A DNA stretch of 64,000 nucleotides from Saccharum officinarum. Taxonomy: Eukaryota; Streptophyta; Magnoliopsida; Poales; Poaceae. A model generated the notes under the pieces. The model ran no database searches. It saw only the letters and a program-made list of their open reading frames with translations, and was not told where the DNA came from. Shown here piece after piece: positions 10,629 through 24,819 of the stretch (within the stretch, counting starts at the first letter, position 1; every line of letters begins with the position of its first letter). Position numbers and translations under genes: made by a program. The stretch covers positions 48,531,880-48,595,879 of the forward strand of contig CM036197.1 in the NCBI GenBank assembly GCA_020631735.1. Direction: 5' to 3'.

Positions 10629-11799
10629 CAGTAGAGAGAGGCGAAAAGGGAGTGACTCCGCGTTTGCGTGCTTCTGCCGGCGAGAGCGCAGTTCCCCTCG
10701 GCCTCCGATGGCCCTGTGGCCTTCAGATGTGTGGGGGACCTGTGCTTCTTGGCCTGACGTCGTAGATTAGTTAGGTTTAGGTGTCCCGGTGGCGTTCGTT
10801 TGGTGGATGCGTCACTATGTAATAAGGTACTCCTGGCTTTCTTCCACTTCGTCGTCGCTACCTCTGGTGCCGGCGGTAAGCCTGGGGAGTGGGGTTTGGT
10901 CCGATCTGGAGACCTTGTGGGAGCTCTAGATCTCCCCGCTCTGTTCTTCCTCACCGGATCTGGCGGTTCTTTTGAAGCTCCAGATCTTGTCGGTGAGTTC
11001 TTTTCTCCCTCCCTTGTTTTCTTCGAGGCTGGTATCGACGACGATACCCTCTCCGGCGAAGCTGTAGGGAGGTTTGCGTACCAATTGCTGCTCCGTCGTC
11101 TTCGGGAGGCGGTGGTGTCGGCGACGTGCTTTTGCTTCCTCCTGGTCTGTGTTGGAGGTGGGAGGCTGGCGGTTGTTGAAGAGATTGTGGTGCTCGGTGA
11201 TGGTGTATCATGCGAAGGATTCTATACCAACGATGCTTTCTTTGATGTTGTTTCATGCGTTGGTATTCGAGTCCTTTGTGGGCTTCCTTGTACCAGCTGT
11301 GCCCATGATGTCAGTGGCATTGCCAACCTTATTACTAACGACATGGCTGCTGGAGGTAAGAGGACTATTTTGTACCAACTTGCTAAGAAATCGGGTTGGT
11401 TTTCTTCTTCCACCGCTTTCTGGTGGTTTATTTCCCCTTCTGGGTGACTCGTCGTCCGGCGCGCCGGGGTTGTTGGTGATTGAGGCGCCAGATCCCTTGC
11501 TCTCCGACGATGTGTTGGCCGTTGGCCATCTTGCATGGCTTGTTCGTTCAACGATCATATGGCATGTTGGTGTTCCCAATGTGCTGCTCATGGTGCCACT
11601 AAAAAGTTCGGATATCCTTCGTCGGGAAGGTGGTCGGCTTCAAGGGCAGCAGCTTCGACCGTCGGCGACAGGGATGACCGGGAGAAACTTGCAACGACTT
11701 GGTTGTAATTTGTTTTACTTTCAGGGTTGTCTTTGTAACTTATGGGATGTAAACTATCGGAAGCTTTTATGAAATATAATCCCGGTTTCTCAAAAAAAA
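10629..11799 (+). mobile_element. poly(A) retroposon without reverse transcriptase
   Basis: 1171-bp insertion in unit 2, flanked by CGTAGCTA (10621-10628, 11800-11807) and ending in eight A's after CCCGGTTTCTC. Unit 1 shows the uninserted CCACGTAGCTAGTCGG. Target duplication plus an A-tail indicate target-primed reverse transcription. The interior has open frames (for example 10800-11447 and 11074-11772) but no RT or endonuclease motif. The G/T-rich beginning with repeated AGATCT-containing phrases and the 3' end resemble L1-type LINE untranslated regions of grasses, so an internally deleted LINE derivative is likely; a retroposed host transcript is the alternative. Confidence 0.72.
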
Positions 11800-12329
11800 C
11801 GTAGCTAGTCGGCCGGCACATGATTCATGTTGGCCCAGAGCCATAGGCCCAGGTCTTGTACCAAAAAGGCCTAAACTATAAGTTTTGGGCTTGATGGGAA
11901 AGGGGTGTGGCGGCTCTGCTCAAGGTTCTTGCTTAGGGCCTGTTCGATTAGCATGGATTCCTCCAGGAATCGACAAGTTGATGAAAGGTTATATAAATTA
12001 GATAACCAATCCAGCTAGGAGTTGTTCCAAGGAGTGGTTCCCTGACAACCCAACGAGCCTTAAGGAATGAGTGGCCAAGTGTTTTCTTCTGAAAATTCTG
12101 AACTCGCAATGCGTACGTTGATCAGATTCAGATCAAATTCAGGACCCAAACAAGGCATGATGGGATCCAAGACCAGTGTTATCCTTCGTTTTATTCGTGT
12201 ACAAGGTAGTACTACAACCGTTCGAAGCAGACTACACCATCATAGAAGGAACACTAACTCTGCTGACCACAAACGCACCACACGCACTGATCACTCCATC
12301 ACGACGCTACCAAACCTGACACAGACCAT

Positions 12330-14285
<1,956 letters not shown>

Positions 14286-14388
14286 TGCTGGTAGCTAGAG
14301 CTGGCTAAGCCGCCGCTAAGCACAGAGGGTTCTTCTGTGACTGGAGTTGTCAGTGCGTGGTGTGCAAGGATAGCTCCACGCGCCACGG

Positions 14389-14397
14389 TATTTATAG
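14389..14397 (-). promoter_or_regulatory. TATA box of the peroxidase gene
   Basis: On the minus strand the sequence reads CCTATAAATACC, about 105 bp upstream of the peroxidase ATG, a normal distance for a plant core promoter with a short 5' UTR. Confidence 0.7.
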
Positions 14398-14399
14398 GC

Positions 14400-15248
14400 A
14401 TCGCGGTATCATCAGCATGCTAGACGATAGCTGCGCAGTGTCTACTACCTAAATGTTGCTGTTGTTATCTGTCATGTACAGTTTGGACATTGGCGGTACA
14501 ATCCTCTTTGTTCTTCTATCTTCCATTTTTTTTAACTTAGTGCTGTACAGCCCGAAAGCAAGAGATGAGGGGACACATGTTACATGTAGGGAAAGCTTTG
14601 TCTGCATGCAGAAGAATGCTGCTGCTGTGCTCTGTAACGTACTTCTACCTACAAGATTAATTACTGCCTGCATGATCTTGGACATGGAGACAGTGGCCTG
14701 CTGAGTGTGTATGTCATGCCATGCATATCTATAATTTGGTCACACTAAAACACAATGAATTGAAACGAGATCATGTATATAAGTTTGTTACACAAAAGTT
14801 TTATAATGTATTAGTTTTTTTTCCCAATTAGCAGGGCTTCTTTACAAACGGGCTTCACTTCTCTATTATAGAAAAAACGGCTTATTCCCTGTGCACCTTC
14901 TCTCGTAGAACTGTTTTATGAGCTATGTTTGGCATTTCATCTGAAAAGCTAGAGAAGGTCAGAGCTGAAAGCCCTGCTAAAAAGGGCCACGTACTCTTCG
15001 AGTGCTCCCCGCTTGGTATCTTGGAACCAGGATCAAGCCAGATCCAGCCAGTTGCAATTTTGTACTCCAGGTCGGGACATGAATGTCAAAGCCACTGCCA
15101 AAATGTGGGACAGTCTCGCTAACCTAGTGGAGCTTCAGTGCACAGCATACGACTTTGCAACCACCAATCAAGTAATAAACATTACCCAAATCCCCGTTTA
15201 ATCTTAAGCTCAGGTGTGAATAGCGGCCACGGCTGGTCGCAGGTAGTA
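14400..15248. other. peroxidase upstream region and non-coding spacer
   Basis: Presumed distal promoter followed by AT-rich spacer. 14830-15130 contains a MITE-like remnant (phrases such as CTGTGCACC, AGCTAGAGAAGG, GAAAGCCCTGCTAAAAAGGGCC). No coding sequence recognised. Confidence 0.4.
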
Positions 15249-15253
15249 TGACC

Positions 15254-15642
15254 TGTTGGAGTTGTTCCAAATTCACTGCAAGATATAGGCCGGGCTTCTG
15301 ACGGAGCGAAGCGGAGGCCCGTAAAAGCCGAAGGCTGGGCCGGAGCGTAGCAGAGTCTGAAGCCGGCCCATCAGGCCGCGCCCGTGCATACACGGGGGTG
15401 CGGGGGGGCGGAGCCCCCCGCGGTACGGTACATATATACCCTTGCTAGGGTTTCTTGGAGACTTGATTCTCTTGTAAGCCGCCGTAGGCGTGTAACCCAA
15501 AACTCTTGAGATAGTGAGATTGTTGCTGGCTGGTGCCCGTGGTTTTTCCCCTTCGCATTGGAGGGGTTTTCCACGTTAAATCGTGTGTCTCCGCTGTGAT
15601 TGATTCTTATTTTACTTCATATTCCATACGTCGTTCATAACA
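15254..15642. mobile_element. solo LTR, 389 bp, TSD TGACC
   Basis: Begins TGTTGGAGTTGTTCC and ends CGTTCATAACA (TG...CA), flanked by the 5-bp duplication TGACC (15249-15253, 15643-15647). It has a TATA-like TACATATATACCC and downstream phrases (CTTCGCATTGGAGGGGTTTT, CCACGTTAAATCGTGTGTCTC) typical of short Ty1/copia LTRs. No internal region or second LTR adjoins, so this is a recombination product. Confidence 0.88.
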
Positions 15643-15647
15643 TGACC

Positions 15648-16179
15648 AGGGTCAGCAAATTAGGCGCGCAGCATGTTTGCTGTAAGCGGAGTGCGCAGCA
15701 GCAGCAGCATTAAACATAAACTCCAAGCAAAGAAACAAATTAAGCGTGCTCATATAGGATCGAGTACCTTTTTGCAACCCGTGCAAGATGATTGCGGATC
15801 TCCCAAACCTGGTGTGATCTCGTGCCAGAGTTTCGTCCCCCTGTCTTTTTTTTAGAAAGGGTTTCTCCCTTTGTCTTCACTTCTTCACTAAACTATATGA
15901 TTCTGGAGATAGCCTTGTTCTCAATATTTGAGAAGAATGACAGTTCAAACTTGTCTTACTTGCATAGTTGCATTTACAGCGCTGACAGCTATCCGACGTG
16001 GTATAACTAGCTAGTAGGTTACCACTTTTGGAGGTTAGTTAGGCTACCTTTCAATTTCAACGAATTTCAGTTTCTCTTAGAAAGACAGGCAGCTCTAGCA
16101 TTCGTTTGAGAGAGAAACAGATGAGGTAGTCACTTAGATTCAGTTCGATCGAGAAGACGACATCAACTACTCCTATGTA
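15648..16179. other. non-coding spacer
   Basis: AT-rich sequence with only short chance open frames. No domain or repeat boundary recognised. Confidence 0.4.
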
Positions 16180-16295
16180 CTATTTCATCTATTCCAAATT
16201 ATAAGTTGTTCTAGTTTTTATAGATACACATCTAGATTCGTAAAAAAATATATATCTAAAAAGCTAGAATAACTTATAATTTGGATCGGAGAGAG
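16180..16295. mobile_element. Stowaway-like MITE
   Basis: 116-bp foldback: CCAAATTATAAGTTGTTCTAG at the left is inverted at the right as CTAGAATAACTTATAATTTGG, ending GGATCGGAGAGAG, with TA on both sides. Confidence 0.75.
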
Positions 16296-16805
16296 TAAGT
16301 TTTGACCTAGCATCCACATGGTTCTTCCCAAGTTCCCATTTGCGGGGTACATTATTATCCATGGAATAATCACATCATAGCCCTCAAAAACCGAATCAAA
16401 TCACGCATGTGAAAGTATATATTCATCTTCTGTCACACAAAAAAAAAGGATTAGGCGGCTGAAAAGTCGTGACGAAGAAACATCGGTCGAAGCACCGATC
16501 ACGGCGGTGTCTGGCACCAGTCGTGTCTGGCACATGGACCTGCCAAACTTGAGTAAACACTGAACATCGAGAGGCAACCTGCATGCGCCGCTGCAAGGCA
16601 AGGTCCGTCAACGCGCGCGCATGCCAGTTGCCAGTGGCGCACGACCACGACATGATGCTTGCTCCGACCGACAGTGGCGAGTGATTGTTGATTCTGAAGA
16701 GAGAGAGGCAGGCAGTAGGCCCTCGGCTAGTCGGCTTTCTATTCTACAGTACGTGACTACGTGCAAGTTGCGAAAGGATCACTTGGATTGGATATGCTAG
16801 TCTGA

Positions 16806-17049
16806 GGCTACGTTTAGTTGCACCTGTAAAATTTTTGGAAGCACAGTAACTTTTTTGTTTGTATTTGGCAATTAGTGTCCAATCATAAGCTAATTAGGTT
16901 CGAAAGATTCGTCTCGTGATTTACAACCAAACTGTGTAATTAGCTATTTTCTTTTACCTATATTTAATGCTCCATGCATATGCCCAAAGATTCGATGTTA
17001 CGGAAGATCTTGTAAAATTTTTAGAACTTTGAAGGAACTAAACAGGGCC
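16806..17049. mobile_element. Tourist-like MITE (GTTTAGTT termini)
   Basis: Left end GGCTACGTTTAGTTGC, right end GGAACTAAACAGGGCC (inverted GGCCCTGTTTAGTTCC), with the internal phrases AGTGTCCAATCAT and GATTCGTCTCG shared with the element at 17190. Flanks TGA/TAA approximate a 3-bp TSD. Confidence 0.75.
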
Positions 17050-17189
17050 TAACTCTTTTTGCCTTGAACATCTAATAATTCTTGCATGCCGCGCAGTGTC
17101 GGTTGGAAGACTCTGTTCAGCTGGCCATAGCAAATAAAACTCCGCAGGATAGGGATAAGAATGGGATCAGGGCACCGATGCTTAACTAA

Positions 17190-17439
17190 GGGCCGGTTTA
17201 GTTGCTAAAAATTTGGCAAAATGACACTGTAGCAATTTTTGTTGTTATTTAACAATTAGTGTCCAATCATGGTCTAATTAGGCTTAAAAGATTCGTCTCG
17301 TTCATTTCGTCTAAACTGTGTAATTAGTTTTATTTTTTATCTATATTTAATGCTTCCGTGAAGCCCTGCGTCCAAAATTCGATGTGACGAGAAATGTTGA
17401 AAAATTTTGCAAAATTTTTTGCAAAACTAAACAGGGCCT
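17190..17439. mobile_element. Tourist-like MITE, TSD TAA
   Basis: 250 bp, GGGCCGGTTTAGTTGC to GCAAAACTAAACAGGGCC, flanked by TAA on both sides (17187-17189, 17440-17442). Same family as 16806-17049 and oriented the same way. Confidence 0.83.
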
Positions 17440-17442
17440 AAG

Positions 17443-19199
17443 CTATAAGCTGCCGTGAAGCCCTGCGCTAGCCGCGCGCTCGTGTGAGTGATTGAGCCGA
17501 GCGGCAGCAATAGCAGGCTACGCCCGCCATCCCACCACATGTCATCTGGTTACCCAAGGACGGTATAAACTACTAATTCCAATCAGGCTGAACCTTATCA
17601 GGTAGACCTAAGCGGCAGATAACACCGCATTAATTTGTGCGCTAGTAATCTGGATAACACAACACGAGTTTAGCCAGAAGCAAATGCCAACGCTATGGTG
17701 CAGTAAAGAAAAAGCTTAGCAAGACAGATACCGTCACACCGGTCGCCTGGGCAGAGAGCAGTCAGAGCACTGAGCTGAGCTCTCAGTAATTGGGTTGGTG
17801 TGCTCTGCTCTACAGTGGACAACGATGATGCAATTTCCACGTATCTTTTTGACGTCTGTCGACAAGAGGCGACAGGCCAGGCCAGTCCACCACTCCAACT
17901 CCAAAGTCTCCACTCTCCAACAGAGGAAGTCGCCAAGGCCGGCGGCCGGCCGAGTGCATCGTGCCATCGTGGACGAGAATGGAGTGGTCTCGTGTCTCGT
18001 CACTCGTCAGTGCGGCACACCACCGGTGCAAGTTGAAGAAAGACTTTATTTTCACCGTGCGTGTGCGTCCCAAGTGGCGCGTGCGAGCATGCACACATCA
18101 CTCACTCGCGCCCACGGCCCACCGCGTCAGCGAGTGCAACGCTAACTACTTGCGTTGCTCGGGCGAACAGACCGGCTATGCGTCCACCGTGAACCAAGCC
18201 CAGTGAACCAGAGTCCATCGGGCCAACTCTGGCCAGCCACAGTGAGACACGTGACAGGGTATAGCTCAAGCCTGATCCGCGGACCTAACCCAGGCCCAAT
18301 CTAGGCCCATCCAAGCTCAGTTCGACTCAATCGGCCAACCGTTGTCCAGTGATTGACCTACGTGACCCACCTGTCAGTCACCTTAAGCCGGGAGCCTTGT
18401 GTTACCATCTGGTGCCGACACATGGCACACCCTGCTGCTTCCATGTCATCCCTTTTTTTTCCTGTTTTTTTTCTAAAAATACTAAAACCTGTTTTCAATC
18501 TTCAAAAATTCATTACTAATTTATCTTAGCTCAGAAAAATGTGAAACCAGTTTCTCAATTTTTCTAAAATCATAAGCTATCTTCTCTATATACGTATGAG
18601 CATTGCTATGGTACTCCCGTTACCTTGCTATGGTAAATGGGGCCTAAATCTGAGCCCTTCAATTTACAAAAGATAACACAATTACTTAAAAGGTAAAATA
18701 AATAAAACAATCAACCAAATTAGTAGTTTTAGATGGAAAATTGTGTCACCATTATTGGTCATGCACCTGCTAATTACGGAATGTAGTATGATTGGACATG
18801 CAGGGCAAGTAATAATGTACCTTTACGTAATTTGAGTATTGGAGAAATTATATTGCCATGACTGACCACGCACGACATTTATACATCCCAAAATTACCAC
18901 CTAAAATTTTCTCAACTAGTTTTATTTGCTCAATCTTTTTTTTCTCCATATAAGTTGTTATCTGCACTAGTTTATGTTCGGGCTGTTGATTTGATCACAA
19001 ATTAAGGTTTATCTACAAGAATGTCTTGTTTCTTGTTTTCATAATTAAGATCTAATCTAGTTAACATGCATGTTTGTGTATTTGCACTCCAAAATATAAC
19101 ATACGTAGTTCAAATATCAATTCCTCAAAAATATATGTTGGTTGACCTTCAACCCTATACAAATCACGGTCTTCTCTGTATCATCACTCTTAGGCAACA
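17443..19199. other. spacer, GC-rich then AT-rich, no gene recognised
   Basis: 17450-18250 is GC-rich with several overlapping open frames on both strands (up to 116 codons) but no recognisable domain, splice structure or codon bias. 18400-19190 is AT-rich. I cannot support a gene here. Confidence 0.35.
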
Positions 19200-19770
19200 A
19201 TGGGTGATCTTCTTTCGATCAGAAACATGAAGAAAATAATAGATATTGGCATTGCAATTAAAGAGGCCTTTGAAACAGCTAGGAGGAATGAGAAGGAGTC
19301 TAGGAGCATCGAAAGAGTCGTGGGCAGAGCGTGTGGTTTAGTCTGCACGCTCAATGTGAGCCAGACACCGATGCTTCAACACCCTATGAAGATTTCAAGG
19401 GTACAAAAACTATACGTAGTGCGGTGGAGAGGAAAGGGGGGCTCAAGGCCCCCTATCGCCGCTGATCCCATGGAGTCCCCTAGAGCCCCTCTAAGAATTT
19501 TTTCCATGGCTGCTTTGGGGAGGAGGTGCTGGAGGTTCCATCCTAGATCCGTCACTGCCTTGGCCATTGTACCTACTACTGTCTGTTCTTCTGCAGTATG
19601 TCATTCCGCACTCTAGCGAGTTTTCTTGGTGGTGGACTTTGCCGTGATGACCTGAAGAACAACGTTCCTCTTCCCACAACGACTGACGAGTTCTAGAGTG
19701 TCCTTCAGGCTATCCAACACAGAACCGAGCATTCCTGCAACCACTTGGTTGTGAAACCCTAACTTCAACG
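19200..19770. pseudogene. rearranged HeLo/MLKL-NTD-like gene fragment (two parts in opposite orientation)
   Basis: Forward part from ATG at 19200 encodes MGDLLSIRNMKKIIDIGIAI...EAFETARRNEKESRSIERVV up to ~19358, resembling the N-terminal helical domain of a grass protein family with kinase-associated members (HeLo/MLKL-NTD type). The next part of the same domain (GMLGSVLDSLKDTLELVSRC ... KLARVRNDILQKN) lies on the opposite strand, about 19770 down to 19579. Between them (19425-19560) is a hAT-MITE-like segment (GGGGCTCAAGGCCCC ... TAGATCCGTCACTGCC). An inversion has therefore split the domain. Recognition of the family is by remembered motif pattern and is moderate; what follows the domain is absent. 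Confidence 0.6.
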
Positions 19771-20598
19771 AGTGCTTAATTATTAATTTGTAATTGTCAC
19801 TTCAATTGAGTCGTGTACTTTCGAGTTTTTGCTTGCATTATTCATTTTGCAAGCAGGAATTAGCCTTCTTGGCAAGATTATAGGGTTCAGATATTTTAAT
19901 CTAGAGCCGGACCAGTGTGTCGCGTTCCCCAAAATGAGAGTTATCTCCACTTGATGGAATATCGGGAATCCCATCCCCATGGGCAATGGTAAGACTATCA
20001 TTGCAGCAGAGACACACAACACATTAAAACAATATAATGAATACTGAGAAAAAAATTTAGAGGTTAAGGACCCTTTGAATTGGAGAAAGCAGAGAAGAGG
20101 ACTTAAAATAGTGAGTGAAAATTATAAAGGTCAGAATACGCCCACGTACTTTTGCTAATCTGTGTCCGCAAAACCGACGAAAAGATAGGATACATCATCC
20201 TACTGCTTTTGATCGAACGATATATCTATGCAAGTATGCATAACAAAGTTTGTTTTTAAACGATATATGTAGGCAAATATTTAAAGCTTAATTAATTAAT
20301 TACTGGTCTGCCAATGATGTTGACCACCATTACATGAGCACGGTGCACACACCCTCGTGCACGCCTTCCCACGCCTACTGCCACGCTAGCCCCACCACGT
20401 CCACGCCCTTACGTAAAGCACCGCAAGGCAAAAAGGCCACACCAGCAGTACGCTAGTGTAACTACTTCCGTCCCTTAATGTTAGTCGTGCTGAAAGCGTG
20501 TCTGTAAGGAAAACACGGTTTTCTAGAGACAAACATTTAGGACAGAGAGAGTATGTAGAAGATTCTTGATTAACTTTGCGTAGGCTCTAGTACATTAA
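19771..20598. other. non-coding spacer
   Basis: AT-rich, with a short remnant of a Stowaway-type end near 20465-20555 (CTTCCGTCCCTTAATGTTAG ... ACATTTAGGACAGAGAGAG). No gene recognised. Confidence 0.4.
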
Positions 20599-20749
20599 GC
20601 CCTGTTTGGTTACATGAGGTTAAAGTTTTAACTCCCATCACATCAATGTTCCCTCAAATGCATGAAGTACTAAATGTAGACTTATTTACATGTATGTCGG
20701 CACAAATTAGGAGTAATTTACGAGACGAATCTATTAAGGCTAATTAGTC
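20599..20749. mobile_element. Tourist-like MITE cut by the assembly gap
   Basis: Begins GCCCTGTTTGGTTACATG after TTAA and runs into the N gap at GCTAATTAGTC. The complete version is at 40509-40738. The contig break falls inside this high-copy element. Confidence 0.85.
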
Positions 20750-20849
20750 NNNNNNNNNNNNNNNNNNNNNNNNNNNNNNNNNNNNNNNNNNNNNNNNNNN
20801 NNNNNNNNNNNNNNNNNNNNNNNNNNNNNNNNNNNNNNNNNNNNNNNNN
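20750..20849. other. assembly gap (exactly 100 N)
   Basis: One hundred Ns, the usual placeholder of unknown size between scaffolded contigs. Sequence on its right restarts at the equivalent of position 925. Confidence 1.
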
Positions 20850-21160
20850 TCGAAATAAAGAGTTCGAAAAAATCTGTATCCAAGATAAAACTAAATAATA
20901 TGGCGTGTACACTATCTATTCCTTACAAGTACTAAAGATGATACCAAAGTCTTGTAGGCAGCTAAAACAGTCAGTCATAACATGCTTGAAAAAAAATCAG
21001 CACATAGGACTCAGGAAAAGGGAATCAAAGCTCAAAACAAAAATTCTTGAGCTTTCGTAGTCACGTCTTATTTTCCTGACATTCCACATATAAAACAGAT
21101 CTACTTGGATGTCTTAATCTGACATGTCTAGATGTGAGCATCCCAATTTGCAGCTATATA

Positions 21161-21256
21161 CTCCCTCCGTTCCAAATTATAAGTCGTCTGGCTTTATCTA
21201 TGCACCTAGAATATACTATGTCAAAGACAGAATAATTTATAATTTGAATGGAGGGA
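21161..21256. mobile_element. Stowaway-like MITE (copy of 1234-1332)
   Basis: Same element with several one-base deletions relative to the first copy (for example AGTCGTCTGGC against AGTCGTTCTGGC). Confidence 0.75.
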
Positions 21257-21446
21257 TTATTTTATAGCAAGGTAATTCACAATGACAATCTATCTTGTGC
21301 TGCAGAGTTGAGGAATAAATGAAAATAATTTTAGAAGACACAGCATGTCAAATTATTACTGCAAAAGAATATTGGAATCAATAGAATCATATAAAATTAA
21401 AAGTTTAGATGTGAGAGACCAATTGCAAATCAGATGTGTAACTTAC

Positions 21447-23954
21447 CCATGCATATTAGCCATTCGAGACCATGCAAGAAAGGCTGGCCCACCAAAGAAA
21501 TCATCAGATCTGATTTGCTAATGTTGTACCTCTTCAAGAATTTAATGAAATGAAACAAAGTTATTCACAAACCATTTGCAGCAAAACAGGATGAGTACAT
21601 TTAAAAGAAATAACCTGAGCTTGTTTTTTGATAAGTGCAATAACCTGAATTGGTTTTTATCTTAGACAAAAGAGTGCTAATATTCTCATAAAATATAATA
21701 TAATAAATAGTGCCAACAGGAAGAACCGTGAGGTTAATCTACTCTAGAAGGATCCATTCATTCCACCACAAAATGTCAATTTTAAGAACTGTGCCAATCA
21801 TTTTGCAATAAAAAACATTAAAACATGATACTACATGTCGAAATTTGGTGATGTGCATCTTTGCCTGCTTATCCATACTGCCTTCCTACTGCACCACATT
21901 TACTGTTATGCATCAATCCATCTGCTTCAATGCCTTCCTAACATTATAGGTTGCTTTTGTGCATTATTTCACGCTAATGTCACAAAAAACTAGAGGTAAT
22001 TTATCCACTGTGCAGAATGCTTAAAAAAGAATAAAGATACATACCTGAAAAACCCTCTGCCATATAGACTCTTGCCCAGTGAAAGCAAGAGGCAAATTGA
22101 TTCCTTGAAGAGCCATCCAGTCAATTTCCTTCTCCCAACGGTACCAATCCCACAAGCAAAGAATCTAAAGGGTGGACAAAATAATTTTAAACAGAGAAAT
22201 ATGTTTTAGGTTCAGTTTACATGAGAAAAATTTGATGTCTATTTAATTCTGGAACCAACAGCCAAAATTTCAACATAAGTAACTATCAGCTTACAGCTGA
22301 TGTAACTGCATTCTGGTAATAGCTCCAGTCAATGGGTCTTTGAATCAATACACCACCATCAGGAACACGAGGTAGTGACCCAGGATGTGGGAATGGATGA
22401 TAGTTGTGCACCACCGGTTTTTATACCAAGATATATGTTGCTGCACAATAGTGTTTCAAGTACCAATGAAAGCCGGCAGAAATTTCGACCCCCACTTACT
22501 CCAAGTATCCTGACCACAAGTAATGAAAAAGTGAAGTTGTTAGGTTCTTTCCAATTTCAGCATGTAAAGCAACCCATGCACGCATGCGTTGCTGAGTAGC
22601 ATAACTTTTTTTGCGACGTCAGTAGCATAACTCATGACATGAAATGCAAAACTTTCTAATACTATAGCAGATGGGCATGTTACATCTGCACAGCAGAGCA
22701 GTCCTACTGAAAGCATAAACCAATGGCACAAGCAAAACAGGATTGCAAATGATTCTAGCAGGATCTGCTGAGACACCAACATTGTGTTATAAGCTGCTTT
22801 TTGGATTGGTTATAACAAACAAAATTAAAAGAGGTCCTGATTTAGAAGCACAAGACAACGTACTGCAAGATATGGTGGTTCACTAACTCATTGTTTGGTG
22901 CATGTCACACCTTTTAATGATCTAATGGGTCACATTTACTTATGAGTAAATGTAATCAACTCGTTGCGAACATACTCAAAACATAATTACAACAGTGGTT
23001 CACCTAACACCAAACTTCAGAAAACAACAGAGAATAAATAAAGCCAACACATCTGGATTGTCCTCTTGCGTGAAACGAAACAGTAAGGTGCTAATGGCTA
23101 CTGTTTGCAACTGGAAAAGAAATGTAAATGAACAAGCTGAAGCTATAGTTTGCAACGCGTGACCAAATATAAAGGGAAACATACAATATTTCCGGAGTCC
23201 CTTCTCCATCAACAACGGGTGGTTGTTGATGACGAAGCATGCCTTCCCACCACATTGCTCCTATCAATGAATTGGAGTACAACGTAAATCCTTGTCAGTT
23301 AGTAACAGGTAGTCAGAAAATGAACCACCCGTTATGAACTTAAATAGCAAAAATAACAAATCATGGGGCAGGTACAAACTCAGTTTCGACGGCTAAGATT
23401 ATAAAGATCATCTGAATACTGAATTCACTATAAACAAACAATTTCCTACTAAGATTGCCTACTCTATGATGTCCTCAACTCCTCATGACAGTATGACACG
23501 CTTCCTTGGCCTCTGATTCTAGTCGAAATTCTCATTGCACTCTTATGTCTTATCTCTCGGCAACTCTACTTATGCAACGCCGATTGGGTACGTCTCAGTA
23601 CGTTGCCTAATATGCTTATGCAACACCGAAGCAACACCTGACGTCTGATGCGTTCAACATGACAACATCACATACAGACCCTACGATCCCAAGCAGCAAA
23701 ACACGCGTACCGTGGAGATGACCCTGAACTCGAAGCTGGTGGAGTGTGACGGTAGGAGGCGCGCGAGAAGCCCCCGCGGCGGCCTCCTGCTCGGCCGACG
23801 ACGAGCCCTCCCGGCGGTGGAGCTCGCGGACGCGGTCGAGGTGCGGGAACCGCCGGTCAAAGCATCTCACCCCCGGAACGGTGCAGGCGATCACGACGAC
23901 CAGCAATAGCTGGGGGAATCGGGAAGCGGGGGTGGAGGAGGGCCGCGTCAGCAT
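21447..23954 (-). pseudogene. NAGLU: NAGLU exons 1-5, second copy with frame breaks (likely assembly errors)
   Basis: Counterpart of 1523-4041; exons 6-7 fall outside the duplicated span. Frames are broken by small indels: two bases lost in exon 1 (CCCCGCGGCGG against CCCCGCGCGGCGG), bases lost in the exon encoding SFAWWDW (CCACAAGCAAAGAATC), one lost in exon 5 (CATCAGATC), and extra or missing bases in exon 3. The first copy is intact at every one of these sites. The density of errors at a contig end fits poor consensus better than gene decay. Confidence 0.8.
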
Positions 23955-24819
23955 CGCGGCGGCCGTGGGTGGGGACTGGGAGTGGGGGGAGGAAGGTGGA
24001 GGGGAGGATTGGAGTGGCCAGTGGGCCTCGGCGGACGGCATGACGACGGGTTTAACTAAGCTGGAGCGAGGTGGTCGTTGGCGATTGGGAAATGGAAAGG
24101 CGACAGCGAAAGGGCGAGAGCTTGGGACGGCGACGGGCAGACGGCGAACGGAAGAGGCGAAGACGACAAGAGCGGCAGGCCGCCGGGGAAGTGGAAACGG
24201 AGGTAGCGTGGGGCCGTGACGTCAGTCAAAACTGTTTGCTCTCTCTTTTTGTGTTTTTTTGGGTTTAGAAACCTTTTTAAATTTAATTGAAATGGAGACA
24301 TAATTCTGATTATTTTAATATTATACTTCATCTGATTCAAAATATGAGGCGCTTACGTTTTGTTCTACGGTAGTACTAGCGCATGTTTACGACACTCGCG
24401 CCTACACTTCGCCCCTACGCTAGTGTGACGAGGCGTCAGTGCCCAAAGCCTGACGCCACACGGTGTCTACGCCGCCGATTGACTCCACGTGGCGTCTACG
24501 CCTGCTAGAACCCTCGCACCCCTCTAGCCACTGCAACAAGCGGGTGACGTTACAACATGGTGAATATCTTATTTACTTTTAAAACATTCAGATGCAACAG
24601 TTACAACATACGTCTCAAGACAGTTGAAACACCTAAAAAAACTGAAAAACGTTTGAAAAACCATTACAAACATACGCTACATCTAGATAAAATACTTACA
24701 ACATATGTGTGAAACATATACAATATTCAGATAAACACACTTGCAACGTACATCTGAAAACATAGATGAAACATTAGGAACAGACGCTTGCAATATACGT
24801 ATACAACCATTGCAATATA

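Noticed and set aside
17670..18206. Possible gene suggested by multiple GC-rich open frames
   Set aside because: No domain, no consistent frame between the two 20-kb copies (one-base indel changes them), no splice structure.
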